Notes under the pieces: model-generated
Databases searched by the model: none
What the model saw: the letters and a program-made list of their open reading frames with translations, nothing else
What the model was told of the DNA's origin: nothing
Translations under genes and position numbers: made by a program
In this document: piece by piece, positions 11,086 through 22,800 of the stretch
How positions within the stretch are numbered: the first letter of the stretch is position 1
How the letters are laid out: each line of letters begins with the position of its first letter
Assembly (NCBI GenBank): GCA_036250195.1
Contig: JAVHZZ010000003.1
Span: 341,911,875-341,975,874 of the forward strand
DNA length: 64,000 nucleotides
Direction of reading: 5' to 3'
DNA from: Mixophyes australis
Lineage: Eukaryota; Chordata; Amphibia; Anura; Limnodynastidae

Positions 11086-11418
11086 GCAGCATGGTGGCTT
11101 AGTGGTTAGCAATTCGGACTCACAGCACTAGGGTCATGAGTTTGATTCCCAATCATGGCCTTATCTGTGTGGAGCTTATATGTTAACCCCATGTTTTGCA
11201 TGGCTTTTCTCCGGGTGCACTGTTTTTCCCCCACGCTCCAAAAACATATTAGTAGGTTAATTGGCTGCTATTAAATTGACCTTAGTCTCTCTCAGTCTGT
11301 GTGTGTGTCTTAGGGAATTTAGATTGTAAGCTCCGATGGGGCAGGGACTGATGTGAGTGAGTTCTCTGTACAGCGCTGCGAAATTAGTAGCGCTATATAA
11401 ATAGCTGCTTCTGAGGAT
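11086..11418 (+). mobile_element. tRNA-derived SINE, near full length
   Basis: The head has an A-box-like TGGCTTAGTGGTTAGCA and a B-box-like GAGTTTGATTCCC, as in a tRNA promoter for RNA polymerase III. The body follows (TTATCTGTGTGGAGCTTATA, CTCCGGGTGCACTG, ACATATTAGTAGGTTAATTG), then the tail TGTAAGCTCCGATGGGGCAG and CAGCGCTGCGAAATTAGTAG with TATAAATA. It has no coding capacity. Further copies are at 21127, 22516, 24699 (minus), 40051 and 47430. Confidence 0.88.
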
Positions 11419-12582
11419 GATTTCGCTTTCCTATAGAGGACAGAAAGCCAATCCATTGCCAGCTCTAAGACACACATCCTGCCAGCCAGATGTGCGGTTA
11501 TGTGAGTGCAGTCTGGAAGAAGAAGACTTAGCGGTATGAACCACCACCGGGATAAGAATAGCAGTACTTCCTAAAAGCCTGCACAATTTTTGAGATCTCA
11601 ATACCCCCAGGTATTTCAGCCCAGTGCTGTCCAGACTGAGGCTAATTTCACATTATAACTGAGGATCTTTATAATAATAACAAATTAAATGCATACTTCC
11701 TGGATTAACATTCAACTGTTATGAATAATAATTGGTTATGGCTATTGTTCTGCTCTTATTTGTAGTAAAGATCACATTTTCAAACACTTGCATAACCAAT
11801 CGCGTTGGTGCGTGCATAGGGTTAATAAGTTACTCAAAATTCTAAGCACATCAGAAAGTATTCTATCTGCCCAATTATAAACACAAGACTGAAATAAAGT
11901 TTTTTTAGATTACCTTGGTGAGTTTCCTAATGTTCAATCTGTAAGCAAGCAGAACAATGTGGCAATTTGAACTCAAACCAGAACTGATCAGGCTTCCTTT
12001 TTATGACATACAATGTCACTTCATAAAACAAGAGTTATAAATTAATATTTAATTTCCTTCTTCAAACAAAATAAATTTTGTATAAACAACTATGAAGTTT
12101 AATCATGTCTAATCATTTTAGATGGGGTGGGATAAAGTTACCACTGAGGTATTGTTGATGTTGACCAAGTTTTCATACTTTTAAAAAGAGGATAAAAAAT
12201 AAAGATTAATTTTAAATTTAGGTGGCAGCATGATCCATTACTGGCAGAAGCAACTGTTACCAGGCATTAGTGTTGAGCAGTGTTGCAGCAAGGACATTTT
12301 GTCCCTGCGGAATTGTTCAGAGAGTAATAAAAGTGGAGTTCTTGTTTGGTAGACTGTACACAGCATCTTTAGAGTCTCTTAATCAATATGTAGAGATAAA
12401 ACAGAAAACAATTGTATGTGAGTTTGTGTCATTTTATTCCGGATGGTCTTAGAAAAGGTATGAGAATTGTATTTATTAAGGATTTAAGGTGGTATTTTAA
12501 GGTGATTTCATCAAGTTCACCTCAATATAAAGATTTGTGTGAAGGTAAATCTTAATTCACTGCTAGTTTTGCAAGAAACTAA
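11419..12582. other. no recognisable feature
   Basis: AT-rich DNA. No gene or repeat identified. Confidence 0.35.
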
Positions 12583-12757
12583 GGGGTATATTTACTAAGC
12601 TGCGGGTTTGAAAAAGTGGGGATGTTGCCTATAGCAACCAATCAGATTCTAGCTTTCATTTATTTAGTACTTTCTACAAAATGACAGCTAGAATCTGATT
12701 GGTTGCTATAGGCAACATCCCCACTTTTTCAAACCCGCAGCTTAGTAAATCTAGCCC
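12583..12757 (+). mobile_element. foldback MITE, well-preserved copy
   Basis: Arms of about 70 bp are almost perfectly complementary around a loop containing TTCATTTATTTAGTACTTT. Both arms carry GTTGCTATAGGCAACATCCC or its complement. It starts GGGGTATATTTAC and ends AAATCTAGCCC. Flanks are TAA on the left and TGA on the right, one mismatch from a 3-bp TWA duplication typical of PIF/Harbinger. Any transcript through it would form a long double-stranded hairpin. Confidence 0.85.
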
Positions 12758-13212
12758 TGAGGATCATTTAAAAACTACACTCTGTTCTTTATTTTCACAA
12801 GTGCGTCCCTCGGACGGCAAGCGCCTTTCAACGTCCTCATCCGCATCCCAGACCTTTGAACTACCCCCAGAAAATCAAATGATTTAAAATTTTGGGGTGT
12901 ATTGATGAGCCTGAAAATGCATGTAGACGAAAGAGTGAAACTTTCACTTCAAAGTCTTCTATCATTTTAGCATCGCCCACTTCATTAATTAATCATTTAC
13001 ATTTCACTCCTAAAATACTGTTTGGTTTAGTTTCATTTGTGCCTTAAATTAATCATGAGAGTGACATTAGGACTGTCTTGCATGGGTAACTTTTCTGTGC
13101 TCAAATGTTTTTTATAACATTGGTTGCAGTGTTCCTATAAATTGTCTTCCTCACAAAAGTGCAGAATGCTGGCAATGTAAAGATGGCGTCTTTACATTGG
13201 TGTAAAAATTAA
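12758..13212. other. spacer between two foldback MITEs
   Basis: No feature identified in these 455 bases. Confidence 0.35.
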
Positions 13213-13388
13213 GGGCTAGATTTACTAAGCTGCGGGTTTGAAAAAGTGGGGATGTTGCCTATAGCAACCAATCATATTCTAGCTGTCATTTTGTAGAAAG
13301 TACTAACTAAATGAAAGCTAGAATCTGATTGGTTGCTATAGGCAACATCCCCACTTTTTCAAACCCGCAGCTTAGTAAATCTAGTCCT
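13213..13388 (-). mobile_element. foldback MITE, opposite orientation
   Basis: It is nearly identical in both arms to the copy at 12583. Its asymmetric loop (TCATTTTGTAGAAAGTACT) is the complement of that copy's loop, so it inserted in the opposite direction. It starts GGGCTAGATTTAC and ends AAATCTAGTCC, flanked on both sides by TAA, a 3-bp duplication consistent with PIF/Harbinger. Confidence 0.87.
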
Positions 13389-14550
13389 AAGTCTTTCTGC
13401 AGAGAGAAGGAAAAAAGCTATGTGCCATCCAGTAAATCAGACAACTAGCCTTAAATTCTCCTTATCCAGCCCTCTTTTCACGTTTAAGTATCCTAATCCT
13501 CCAAAACAAAGTCAAATGTTTGCATGAAAGAGCAAAAAGTAGTTGTGTCCATGCAACTAATGTACACTCATTAAGGATTACCCCTCGTACACCCACCTCC
13601 TCCCATCAGATAGTGACAACTGTTGCACCACCACATATTTGAACTTGTTGTACTGCAAATCCATGTTGCATTCTCAAAAAAAAGTGCAGTTGCATAAATT
13701 AGGTATGTGGCACCAGAAAACATTAGATGTGCGCAAATGAGCCTTACTAAAGGCAAATCAGTAGCCTGTAACTAGGAAATAAAATAAAGGAAAGGATGAA
13801 TCATATCTAATTTTTAAGTAGGATTTGATTTTTTTTGTGTATGTTCAGTAAACCATACAGTATGGGCAACCGCTGGGTGACCTCTTCATGAGGAATGTTT
13901 GTCAAGTAGCAAGTTGATTTCTTCTCAGAATACCCTGAACTTGCTGTAACATGGAGAAAGGTGTCAAAAGTGTGGCACATAAACCATGGATTGTTCACAC
14001 TAAACCGATTACTTTACATAAATTGCACAAGGAGCTACACTGCAGTGACCGACATTAGGGGGGATAGGAACATACCTGTAAATACATAGAGGCTAAAACA
14101 AGAAAATGTTAAACAATCAGGTTCTTAGTAAACATTTTAATGAAAGTATAAAAGCCCACATAGCACTTCCCTGGAACTCGTGGGTTCCTATGCTAACATT
14201 TTGAGAAATCAATCTCTAAGCTATTGCACATGCTTTTACAATTTGATAAAGGTTTTCCAAAAGGTGTATCTTAACTAAGGGGCAGGGTTGACTTGCTCCA
14301 TACCGCTACTGTAGTGAATTACACATGAATATCCTTGACCTGCCCCTCTAAGCACAAGTGGAAGCAACTATAAGCTCAGAGCAAATTCTGAGTATAAGTT
14401 ATGTGCATGTGCAGACCCATAAATTTTATGCGAGCTGCATTTTTATGTGGTGTAAATGGACTTAGGTCCAAGTCCACATCAGACTCTATATATTTGCAGA
14501 GACTATTCATCTGTTATTAGGTCTAGAGAGTCTGTCCATGTAAACCCCAA
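13389..14550. other. no recognisable feature
   Basis: AT-rich sequence. Short open frames show no recognisable domain. Confidence 0.35.
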
Positions 14551-14725
14551 GGGGCATATTCAAGTGCGCGTTATTGCCGGTATTACGGTACCGCAATAAC
14601 GCAGATTTTCGTACGCAACCCTACGGGCTGCAAACGAAAATCCACGTTATTGTGGTAACATGGATTAAGTTCGCGGCCCGTTCCGGCGCGATCCCGCGGA
14701 CCGGAATTGTAATTGAATATGCCCC
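14551..14725. mobile_element. MITE with GGGGCATATTC termini
   Basis: A 175-bp element that starts GGGGCATATTCAA and ends TTGAATATGCCCC. CAA flanks both sides (3-bp duplication; the exact edge is ambiguous because of the C-run). Its interior is unusually CpG-rich for the neighbourhood, with palindromic GGTATTACGGTACCGCAATA and CGGACCGG-type blocks. The short termini and 3-bp duplication suggest PIF/Harbinger, which is inference. Confidence 0.75.
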
Positions 14726-16094
14726 CAAATGTAGAAACATTGGATTTTGTGCTGACAGCAGGGTGTCTCATTACATAGCACTGCATAGAACCATAAGAAA
14801 AGACACCAGACACTGCTGTATAGTCATTTTTGTGAGAATAGAGTCTCCACTGCAGAATGCAAATTAAATTTTTTTTGTAAAGAAAAGGTTTTTAATTTTA
14901 AGGTGTTTGTCTTCTCTAGGCATGATAGATAAGCAGCTTTTCAAGAGCAGATTGTGTGTAAGGTCTTTGTTCCTTACCTTCGGAAATCATACACCACGGG
15001 TCCCAATCTTTTCTAAGACAATGACACAAACCACACCACTTCTGAAGCTTACTTGTTGGGAAATGGCATCATTTAGGTCCGCACACCTCCTAAATAATGC
15101 ATTGTAAAATTGATATGCTTGTACTATTATGACTTTGTAAATATATATATTCTTTCCAGGTGAGGCAACACTCAAGGATTTCTGTGAAATAGAATTCTAT
15201 GCTATTATAATTCATAGAATTTCTATGCTGGAAAAAAGTGCTTTAATTAATTCTGATCCAATGTTTCAGTTTAAAACTTTCCTCTGGGACATTGTGATAT
15301 CAAATGTCAAACATGTTTAATATTTATACTGTGTGAGTTAATTAACATACCTCACACCTGCTTACTTAAAATTTGAGTGGACAGTGTGGCGTGTGTCGAG
15401 ACATTACCAGCATGCAGACATTTCCACATGATCATGTTCAACCAATAAACAAATAGAAACATTATAACACGTATAACATGTACTGCGAGGTGGTCGAGGC
15501 GCCGGCATTCTCACTATGGTAACCCAAATTGTATGCATAACAATCTCTTTCATGAATAAAGTTAAAAAACAGGTGTCAGCTGTCCAATTCAGACGTGTAA
15601 GTAAAAAGTTAACCGAAAAACAAAGTGTAAAAATGTGCGATACAAAAAGTGCAAATGTATGAAAAAGCAAATATATACAAGAAGGGAACAGGAAAGTTAA
15701 CTTAAAAAATCCGGAAGTTCATACCTTGTTATTGTAATGATACAAAAGCATATTTAAGAACAAAAAGTGTAGGAAGTGAAATGCATATTATTAACTTGTA
15801 CATATAAAAATATATATACAAATCTATAAAAAATGGAAGCTACTGATGGCTTTATCATATGTGCATTAGAATATATAAGGAAATACACTACCTAGCTGAT
15901 CTATGTCAAATGTTAGAAATAAAACTTTTACTCAAATAGAATACAAGTGTGCAATTAGAGTATGATGGGATTCATTGAACATATAATGGTGATATTGTTA
16001 GACTCACCCTCCAAAGAGTATAGGCCATGACAAAAATTCAATTACATGGCCCAAACTAAATACTTATTGATTGCAATCAAATCATTGTGTATGG

Positions 16095-16098
<4 letters not shown>
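14726..16098. other. no recognisable feature
   Basis: Featureless AT-rich DNA with a small inverted repeat near 15190-15226 (TTCTATG...CATAGAA). No gene is supported. Confidence 0.35.

Positions 16099-16133
<35 letters not shown>
16099..16133. repeat. (AT)n microsatellite
   Basis: Uninterrupted AT dinucleotides. Confidence 0.95.
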
Positions 16134-16134
<1 letters not shown>

Positions 16135-16269
16135 TAAAATGTACCCATGGGGCACATCTGGGGCTCTAGCCTGAAGAGCCCTTATAAAAAGCAGTTCAGT
16201 TTAGGGGGAGAATTTAATTTAGGCCATGTTGGGCCACTGTATTTAATATATGTATCCAAGTAGATACAA

Positions 16270-17330
16270 GTTGTAAACGCTAGTTATCTCTATCCGCTCC
16301 TCTAGATAAAACCGGGACGTGGTCACTAATTTTGCATCGGAGTATTGCCATGCAATGTCTAGCTTGTAAAAAATGTCTAGCCACGGGTTGCTCGCTGTGT
16401 TTTTCTAAGGCCATTCTAATTGATGATTGATGAAGTGCCATGCTTTCTTTAAATTGACGGCTTATCTTGCCTACATAGTAGAGGCCACAAGGACACATAA
16501 TAATATATATTAGAAATGAACTACTGCAAGTAAGCATGAAGGTAATCTTGTATGTTTTGCCAAGACAGGGGTGTTAAAATGTTACCAGTCTCCATGTAGT
16601 GACATGTAATACAATTAGGACATTTAAAATATCATGTACGAACATTAAAAACTTTTAGATCTAATTGTTTCTTTAATATTTGTGACATCTGTGCGCATGA
16701 CAGTGTTTCTACCCCGTTTATAACAGGGCATAATGGATACATGTTTTAAAGAAAACAAGTCCGGGGCTGTTTGGATAATTGACCATTGAGATTTCGCTGT
16801 TTTAGCTATAATACAGCATTACGTATTATACTGTTGTATCCAGGGGAGACTATTAGAGCTGTTCTTTGAAGACTTGGTGATTAATGTAAGAGATTTATGA
16901 ATTTTTAAAACTTTCATTTTGATGTTTTATAACAATTGTTTGGAGTTTCCACGTTAAAGGAATTTCTCAATCACCAAGTCCATCTCAACAAGTGTATCTT
17001 CCATAGAGCTATTAATGCGTTGTACTCGCAGCAACTGTGAGTAAGGGAAACCCTGTTTCAGGGCTGTAAGATGATGCCTGTTAATTAAAAATATGGTATT
17101 TCTCTTGGTGGATTTATGATAGATGATTGTAGTTAACCGATGACCTTGTTTCTTTATTAGGACATCAAGGTAATGTATCTTCTGTAAATCATACTCTTAG
17201 GTAAATTTGATGGTGGAATCTGAGTTGTTAATTGCTTTAAAGAACTCTTCAAAAGAATTGCTTATGTCCATCCATATTATGAAGATATTATCTATAAAGT
17301 AAGTGTAAAAAAACAATATGAGCCATGATA
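16270..17330 (-). pseudogene. Penelope-like retroelement remnant (RT plus GIY-YIG)
   Basis: Penelope-like elements encode a reverse transcriptase followed by a GIY-YIG endonuclease. On the minus strand, 17301-17283 encodes FIDNIF, the position of the RT catalytic YIDD motif, with the second Asp replaced by Asn. Further on come IHYLDVLIKKQG, a YHKSTKRNTIF block and FPYSQLLRVQRINSS, in the order expected for this family. At the C-terminal end, 16537-16280 is open and reads CPCGLYYVGKISRQFKES, the GIY-YIG core with its Arg kept, then PVARHFL and HVPVLSRGADR. In-frame stops and frame breaks lie between these blocks, and the N-terminal RT motifs are absent. It cannot make an active protein. I am confident of the family; the limits are approximate. 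Confidence 0.8.
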
Positions 17331-18410
17331 AGCCACCTGCCCTGTCATGGCGTTTCAGCTAACAGGGTTGTCCTAACTATAAACAATGATATTGGGTGGA
17401 GCACCTTGATGGGGCTGGTGGCTTATCATGCATTTGCAAATGTGTGTAACTGATAATTCTGCGCTTTTACGCACAAGTAGATTATCAGCTCTTTTACTGG
17501 TTCACAGCAATGTGTTTGGAGATTTATCTCTACTTTTTCCTTTCTGGATAACCCCACCTTTTCATGCACCTGCTGTGAACCTATAAAGTGATTGAGCAAC
17601 TTCCATTTCTGTATAGCATCATATATCTTACTGTTAACTTTAATACATGTAAATACATTCTTCAACATGTTTTTGTGACTACTGTGTCAATTGTTACATT
17701 GAAAATCACTTACATTGTTGCCAGCACACTACTAAGCAGAGATGCTAGTATTTACTGCAGTGTAAGAATTGAAGACACACTTGAACCAAGGAAACAGTGA
17801 ATTACACTAGGCATGTTACAATATCTAACCCACAATTAATGTTGAATAGCTTCAGAAGTAAAGGTTAGAAACTGTAAAGATTATAAACTGACATATATAG
17901 TAGTAAATACATTTTAAAGATTGTATTCTGGAGTTGTGCCATTCAATTGAACGGGTTTCAGGTGCACAATTATAGATCACAATAATTAAAAAATGGGGGA
18001 TGGGTGAAAATAACACTGCTTTGTCTTTTGAATGGGTGCACTAAGAGATAACCAATTAGTGGAATGGAATAGGGGTAGCACACATAGGAAATCAGCAGAT
18101 TACAATGGAACACTATGCAATATTTAATATTACATGGAATTAATGAATGAATGAAAGAATGAATGAATGAATGAATGAATAAATAGCCACATTGAAATGA
18201 AAGGGATCAGTTAAAGGAAGCCACTTCAGGTGACAATATGTTACTACAGTATACAAACCTGAATAAACAGTCTTACTGTGAATAATTTTAACCTTTGTGT
18301 CAATATTTTATTTAATCTGTAATCATTATATATTAGTACATTTGGAATGGGAAAGAGTGACCCCAATACCACTTTACTGGGCTCACTGTGGTGTCAAAGT
18401 TGCACATACA
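17331..18410. other. mostly featureless; short (GAAT)n tract
   Basis: A TGAA/GAAT tetranucleotide tract occupies 18141-18184. Sequence around 17331-17420 may be the upstream fringe of the Penelope-like remnant. No gene is supported. Confidence 0.4.
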
Positions 18411-18720
18411 GGACCTGAGTCATTAAGGCAAAAAAGGAGTAAATGTTCTCTGGGACAAACCATGTTACAATACAAGGGGTGCAAATTAGTTTATTATTTT
18501 GCACATAAGTTAAATACTGGCTGTTTTTTCATCTAGCACACAAATACTTAATAGCTTTATTATTACACTGAAATTTAAAGTTGATCTAGGACATGCCCTA
18601 CTCCAACTATAAATCTGTCCCCACATTTTAAATTTACCTCCCCTCCAATGAAACATGGTTTTGCCCAGGTGCAAATGTTACTCCTTATTTATGCTTTGTT
18701 CTCCCTAATGACTCAGCCCC
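18411..18720. mobile_element. TIR MITE with TGAGTCATTA ends, copy A
   Basis: It starts GGACCTGAGTCATTAAGG and ends CCTAATGACTCAGCCCC. Terminal repeats of about 70 bp include GGAGTAA and ACAAACCATGTTACAAT and their complements. It is flanked by ACA on both sides. The same sequence recurs at 23757-24062. There is no coding capacity. A 3-bp duplication fits PIF/Harbinger, but the family is inferred. Confidence 0.75.
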
Positions 18721-20341
18721 ACAAAGTCCAAATTTTAACCTAATATCCTGTTACCCACAGTCCAAAGGTACCAGGCAGAGCCATTGCCCTTTTCAGTGTG
18801 AAGCTTTTAGGCTTCTGGTGTGTGTGTGGGGGGGGAGCAAACTTTTTGGTGGTCCCCTCTTCTAGACCATTCAGAGCGGGCTATAGGGGCCACATAGTCT
18901 ATAGTCCTTGACTGAACACGCTAGAGTTGGTTTACATTATAATAGAGGAATAATATGCTGTAATCAGCCTTGCACTGGAGCTGTTTATGGATTTTTGGAG
19001 TAGAAACTACACTGCTGGATATTATTTATTTACTTATTTTATTATTGATTATAGAGTTTTCCCATTCATTTGCCTGGGCATACACCGATAGAGAGGTAGA
19101 TCTCCTACTCTTTCCCGATAGGTATAGGTGTTTGCAGTATAGTTAGGGGAAGTGAGATAGAGGGGGTCCTTATCCTCTAGTGTAATATTTATATAATGGT
19201 TACCCCAGGTACAATAGAATATGTGTGTTAGATGTGGTATAAGAAATGTGTGTACACCCTAAAGAGATAGAAAGATGTGAAGGAGCTCCAATATCGCCGC
19301 TGATAATGCAGTCGCTGTGGGCGGAGCTTGAGCCGCGCATAATGGCCACTAGCATTCCACTGCTGTTTACATGCGCCGAACTTATGCGCAGATTAAGATA
19401 TGAACTGGCTGAAAGCCAGAGCATTTCAAGCAAAGAAATTGTCTCATATGTAGCATTTGGCAGAGTGCATTGCAAACAAAAGAAAACATGTGCTCACAGA
19501 ACAGGAAGTCACAGCTAAGAAGCACAGAGCAGACAGTGTCTAGTTGTGGGAGGTGTAGTAAAGCTATCAACCCCCACCTGAAGCAATGCATTCTGGGTAA
19601 AGGTTTATAAGCCACTGAAGCAGGCAATACAGTTCTCTTTTGATCACACCACATACACACCTAAAAGTGGGGATATCTCTTCCACCTGGAGCCTACAGGA
19701 CATACACACTCCGCAGTAAGCTTATACCTTATCGGTCTGTAACCTTTTTCTTCTTATATCTGTCTGTATATCTTCTTATTATACGTTATCTATTTCCATT
19801 AACTTTATGAATCTTTTTACAAAGGCTAGCTCCTTCCCACATCTCAGGAATGCTTACTATCTACACTACAATTGACTCTAGCTTCCTTCCCCCATCTTCC
19901 TCTCTCTCTATGCTTGGTCTGTATTATCCCTTGGCCTTAACACATGTTTCTATTTTACATGCGCTTGCAATCAGACAATTATCTTTAAACACATCCTCTT
20001 TGTACAAATCCTATTTAAAACACATAAACATGTGCTTGCTTAAACACATTTCTCTTTACACATTTAAACACACACACAAACATGTGCTCTTAAACACATT
20101 TCTCTTTACACCTTTAAACACACACAAACATGTGCTTGCAATCTTTCTTTCTGTCTCTTTCTCATTTAAAACACATACTCTTCCTATTTGGAATGGGAAA
20201 TGGAAACATGAGCTTGCTTAAAACACACTCTTTCTCTTGTTACATCTAAACACACACTACACAAAAGAGCAATACTGACCATACACTCATATACATTTCT
20301 GTCTTACAGCATATACACTAGTAGATACATACATATATGTG

Positions 20342-20348
<7 letters not shown>
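18721..20348. other. unannotated, with a possible LTR-like segment and a short tandem repeat
   Basis: At 19480-19720 there is a plausible promoter-like order (CATTCTGGGTAAAGG, TTTATAAGCC), but no boundaries support an LTR. At 20013-20140 a unit of about 50 bp (AAACATGTGCT, AACACATTTCTCTTTACAC) repeats about 2.5 times. Nothing codes convincingly. Confidence 0.4.

Positions 20349-20379
<31 letters not shown>
20349..20379. repeat. (AT)n microsatellite
   Basis: AT dinucleotides directly next to the repeat-like block that follows. Confidence 0.95.
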
Positions 20380-20381
<2 letters not shown>

Positions 20382-20998
20382 AGTTAACCCGTGCATGATA
20401 CTCATGCATTCTAGTCAAATCAAGCTACTTAAGGTGTTAAAAAGGTTCTTGTCATGCATTTGGGCCATAGCCCAGGCCTCCTCAGGGGAAGAGCGTTAAT
20501 TCCCGACGTAAGCGCCCTTTTTTAATGTGGTTTTGTCCACATGTCACCACCTCATCATTCTTCTCCATCACCTCATCCTTCATTTTCATCGCCACATCTA
20601 TCCAGATGTCTATCCAGACACAGGGATCTCTCTCAGCGGTCCTGAGTATCACACTTCTCTCACTCTGTCACCCCCGGCAACCACCAACCACTCCCCACTG
20701 TCACCCCCGGCAACCACCAACCACTCCCAACTGTCACTTCTCCTTCAAGAAATATATATATATTTTTTTAAAATCTTTATAAACACTTTTAACAATTAAC
20801 AAATTAAATTAACAAATTAAAAACATCTTAGTATACCAAATTTCAGCCCTTTCTGAATTTTTGTTTCCACACACACTAAGAATTTAGTAGGTCAGTGTAT
20901 TACTCCGCCCAGCAGGTGGCGCTGCAGCTTGGTTTTATTTTTTCCACACACACACACACAGACAGACTAACACACGCCACTAAACATTTATATTATAG
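20380..20998. repeat. dispersed-repeat-like block bounded by AT tracts
   Basis: It opens with AAGTTAACCCGTGCATGATA, including a 7-bp stem TGCATGA/TCATGCA with a 3-nt loop. It contains a 33-bp duplication at 20667-20732 (GTCACCCCCGGCAACCACCA), an AATTAACAAATTAA run and an ACACAC tract, then ends at ATTATAGATATAT. The two flanking AT tracts suggest an insertion that generated or targeted AT repeats. Family not identified. Confidence 0.45.
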
Positions 20999-21017
20999 AT
21001 ATATATATATATATATA
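20999..21017. repeat. short (AT)n tract
   Basis: AT dinucleotides. Confidence 0.9.
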
Positions 21018-21126
21018 AAACAGAATAAGATATTATATATTTACTTCTGAAGTTTTAACATCATGTCTGTTGAATCTACAATGTATTATCTGTATTGTAT
21101 GTTTGCATTTATGTATTGTATGTTTG

Positions 21127-21229
21127 ATGCTCCAATGGGGCAGGGACTGATGTGATTGAGTTCTCTGTACAGCGCTGCGGAATTAGTGGCGCTATATAAA
21201 TACATAGATGATGATGATGATGATGATGA
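21127..21229 (+). mobile_element. SINE, 3' end only
   Basis: Keeps only the tail: GCTCCAATGGGGCAGGGACT, CAGCGCTGCGGAATTAGTGG, CGCTATATAAATA and a (GAT)n run. It is 5' truncated relative to the copy at 11086. Confidence 0.88.
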
Positions 21230-22515
21230 AAGTTGGGTTCAGGTCATACCATCTTAAGGAGCACTCTGTCATTCAGAAGGGGTTAATGATGAGAAATGGC
21301 TGGGAAACTGCTTGATGTGGAGCTCTTTACTTTCAATCTATATGGCATAATTAATGATCTATTATAATTGTACAGATAACTAACTGTGAAAAACTCAGTA
21401 TATTGATAGCAAGCTTATAAACAGTTTACATGTAGTGAATGCTCTAGCAAATAAGTAATAATTTACTCATTATTTGGTGTTGAAAAATCAATCAGTGGAC
21501 ATTGGTGTAAGTGTTACTTTGGCACTTTTATATTTGGATACGTGTTAACTAAATATTTCTTTTATGATGGAATTGCTCTTACTGCCTCTTTAAAATTTAC
21601 CACCTACTTGTAATTTTCTCTTTTATGAATAATAATAATGTGCTCTTAATGTTAGACCTATGGGGCTCTGCTGTCTTAAGTGTCCTGGACCCCCAAAACC
21701 TTAATCCAGCGTCCATTCTCTCTGATATAATCACAGTTGATTGCCCCAGCGCTATAGGCTCCCTCTCCAGTTAGCATCAAGTGCTTCTACTCCACAGATA
21801 CGCATTCTGCACAAACATGCATTGATGGCAGCACTAATACCTGAGAAGCATTAATGCTACAAGCAGCACATTCTCACTTCACCCTTTAGAGATTGAAGCA
21901 TTATGGGGATGTAGTTTTGGCAGGACCTTACGGCACTCAATTTGAAAAATGCAAGCTGCTGCAGGCAGGGAAACAAGATGAAATGGTAATTAGATCTGTG
22001 TAAGATTGATGAATCAACTTACATATGCTTACATATACTTAGTGGGTTTATTTCTAATTGTCTTATGAGTGGAGTTAGCCTTCAAAGTCAATTATGGATC
22101 AATTATCATTAATCATTTACAGATTTTTAGCACCAGTGTTGCATGGAAACAGTGCTTCATTTAAATCACCCTCAAACAAAAGATAATTAACAAGTGAATA
22201 CTGTTGTTAGGCCAGTGAGATAACAGCACTGTCCTAGAAAGCTGCATGTTACAATGTTTAGAACTAATTTATTCCCTAGTCATGAGGGTAGTGCCAAATC
22301 TCCAGGTCAGGAAAGCCTGAATAATGGTCTATCTCACTTCACTATGCTATGCACTAATATTGTGACACAGAATTTGTCTTTTCAAAATGCTGAATAAAAA
22401 AATGTGTTCAAATAACAGATGGGACGGTTATAATGTTTGTGGTTTTACTTACAAAGCACAAAATAAAATGTTTGAACAATAATGTATGCCATTACTACAT
22501 GAACTATTCTGCATT
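21230..22515. other. no recognisable feature
   Basis: AT-rich DNA without a supported gene or repeat. Confidence 0.35.
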
Positions 22516-22800
22516 ATGAGTTTCATTCCCGACCACGGCCTTATCTGTGAGGAGTTTGTATGTTCTCCCCGTGTTTGCGTGGGTGTCCTCCGGTTGCTCC
22601 GGTTTCCTCCCACAATCCAAACACATACTAGTAGGTAAACTGGCTGCTATCAAATTGACCTTAGTCTCTCTGTCTGTGTGTGTATGTTATGGAATTTAGA
22701 CTGTAAGCTCCAATGGGTGCACAGACTGATTTGAGTGAGTTCTATGTACAGCGCTGCAGAATTAGTAGCACTATATAAATAGCTATTGATGATGGTGATA
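22516..22800 (+). mobile_element. SINE, 5'-truncated
   Basis: It starts within the B-box (TGAGTTTCATTCCCGACC) and continues through GTTTCCTCCCACAATCCAA, CTGTAAGCTCCAATGGG and CAGCGCTGCAGAATTAGTAG to a short GATGATG tail. Confidence 0.85.

Noticed and set aside
11086..11160. tRNA gene
   Set aside because: A/B-box-like sequence is the head of a SINE. It cannot form a full cloverleaf with acceptor stem and continues into the SINE body.
19480..19720. plus-strand LTR with TATA at about 19605
   Set aside because: Promoter-like order only. No TG...CA ends or flanking duplication found.
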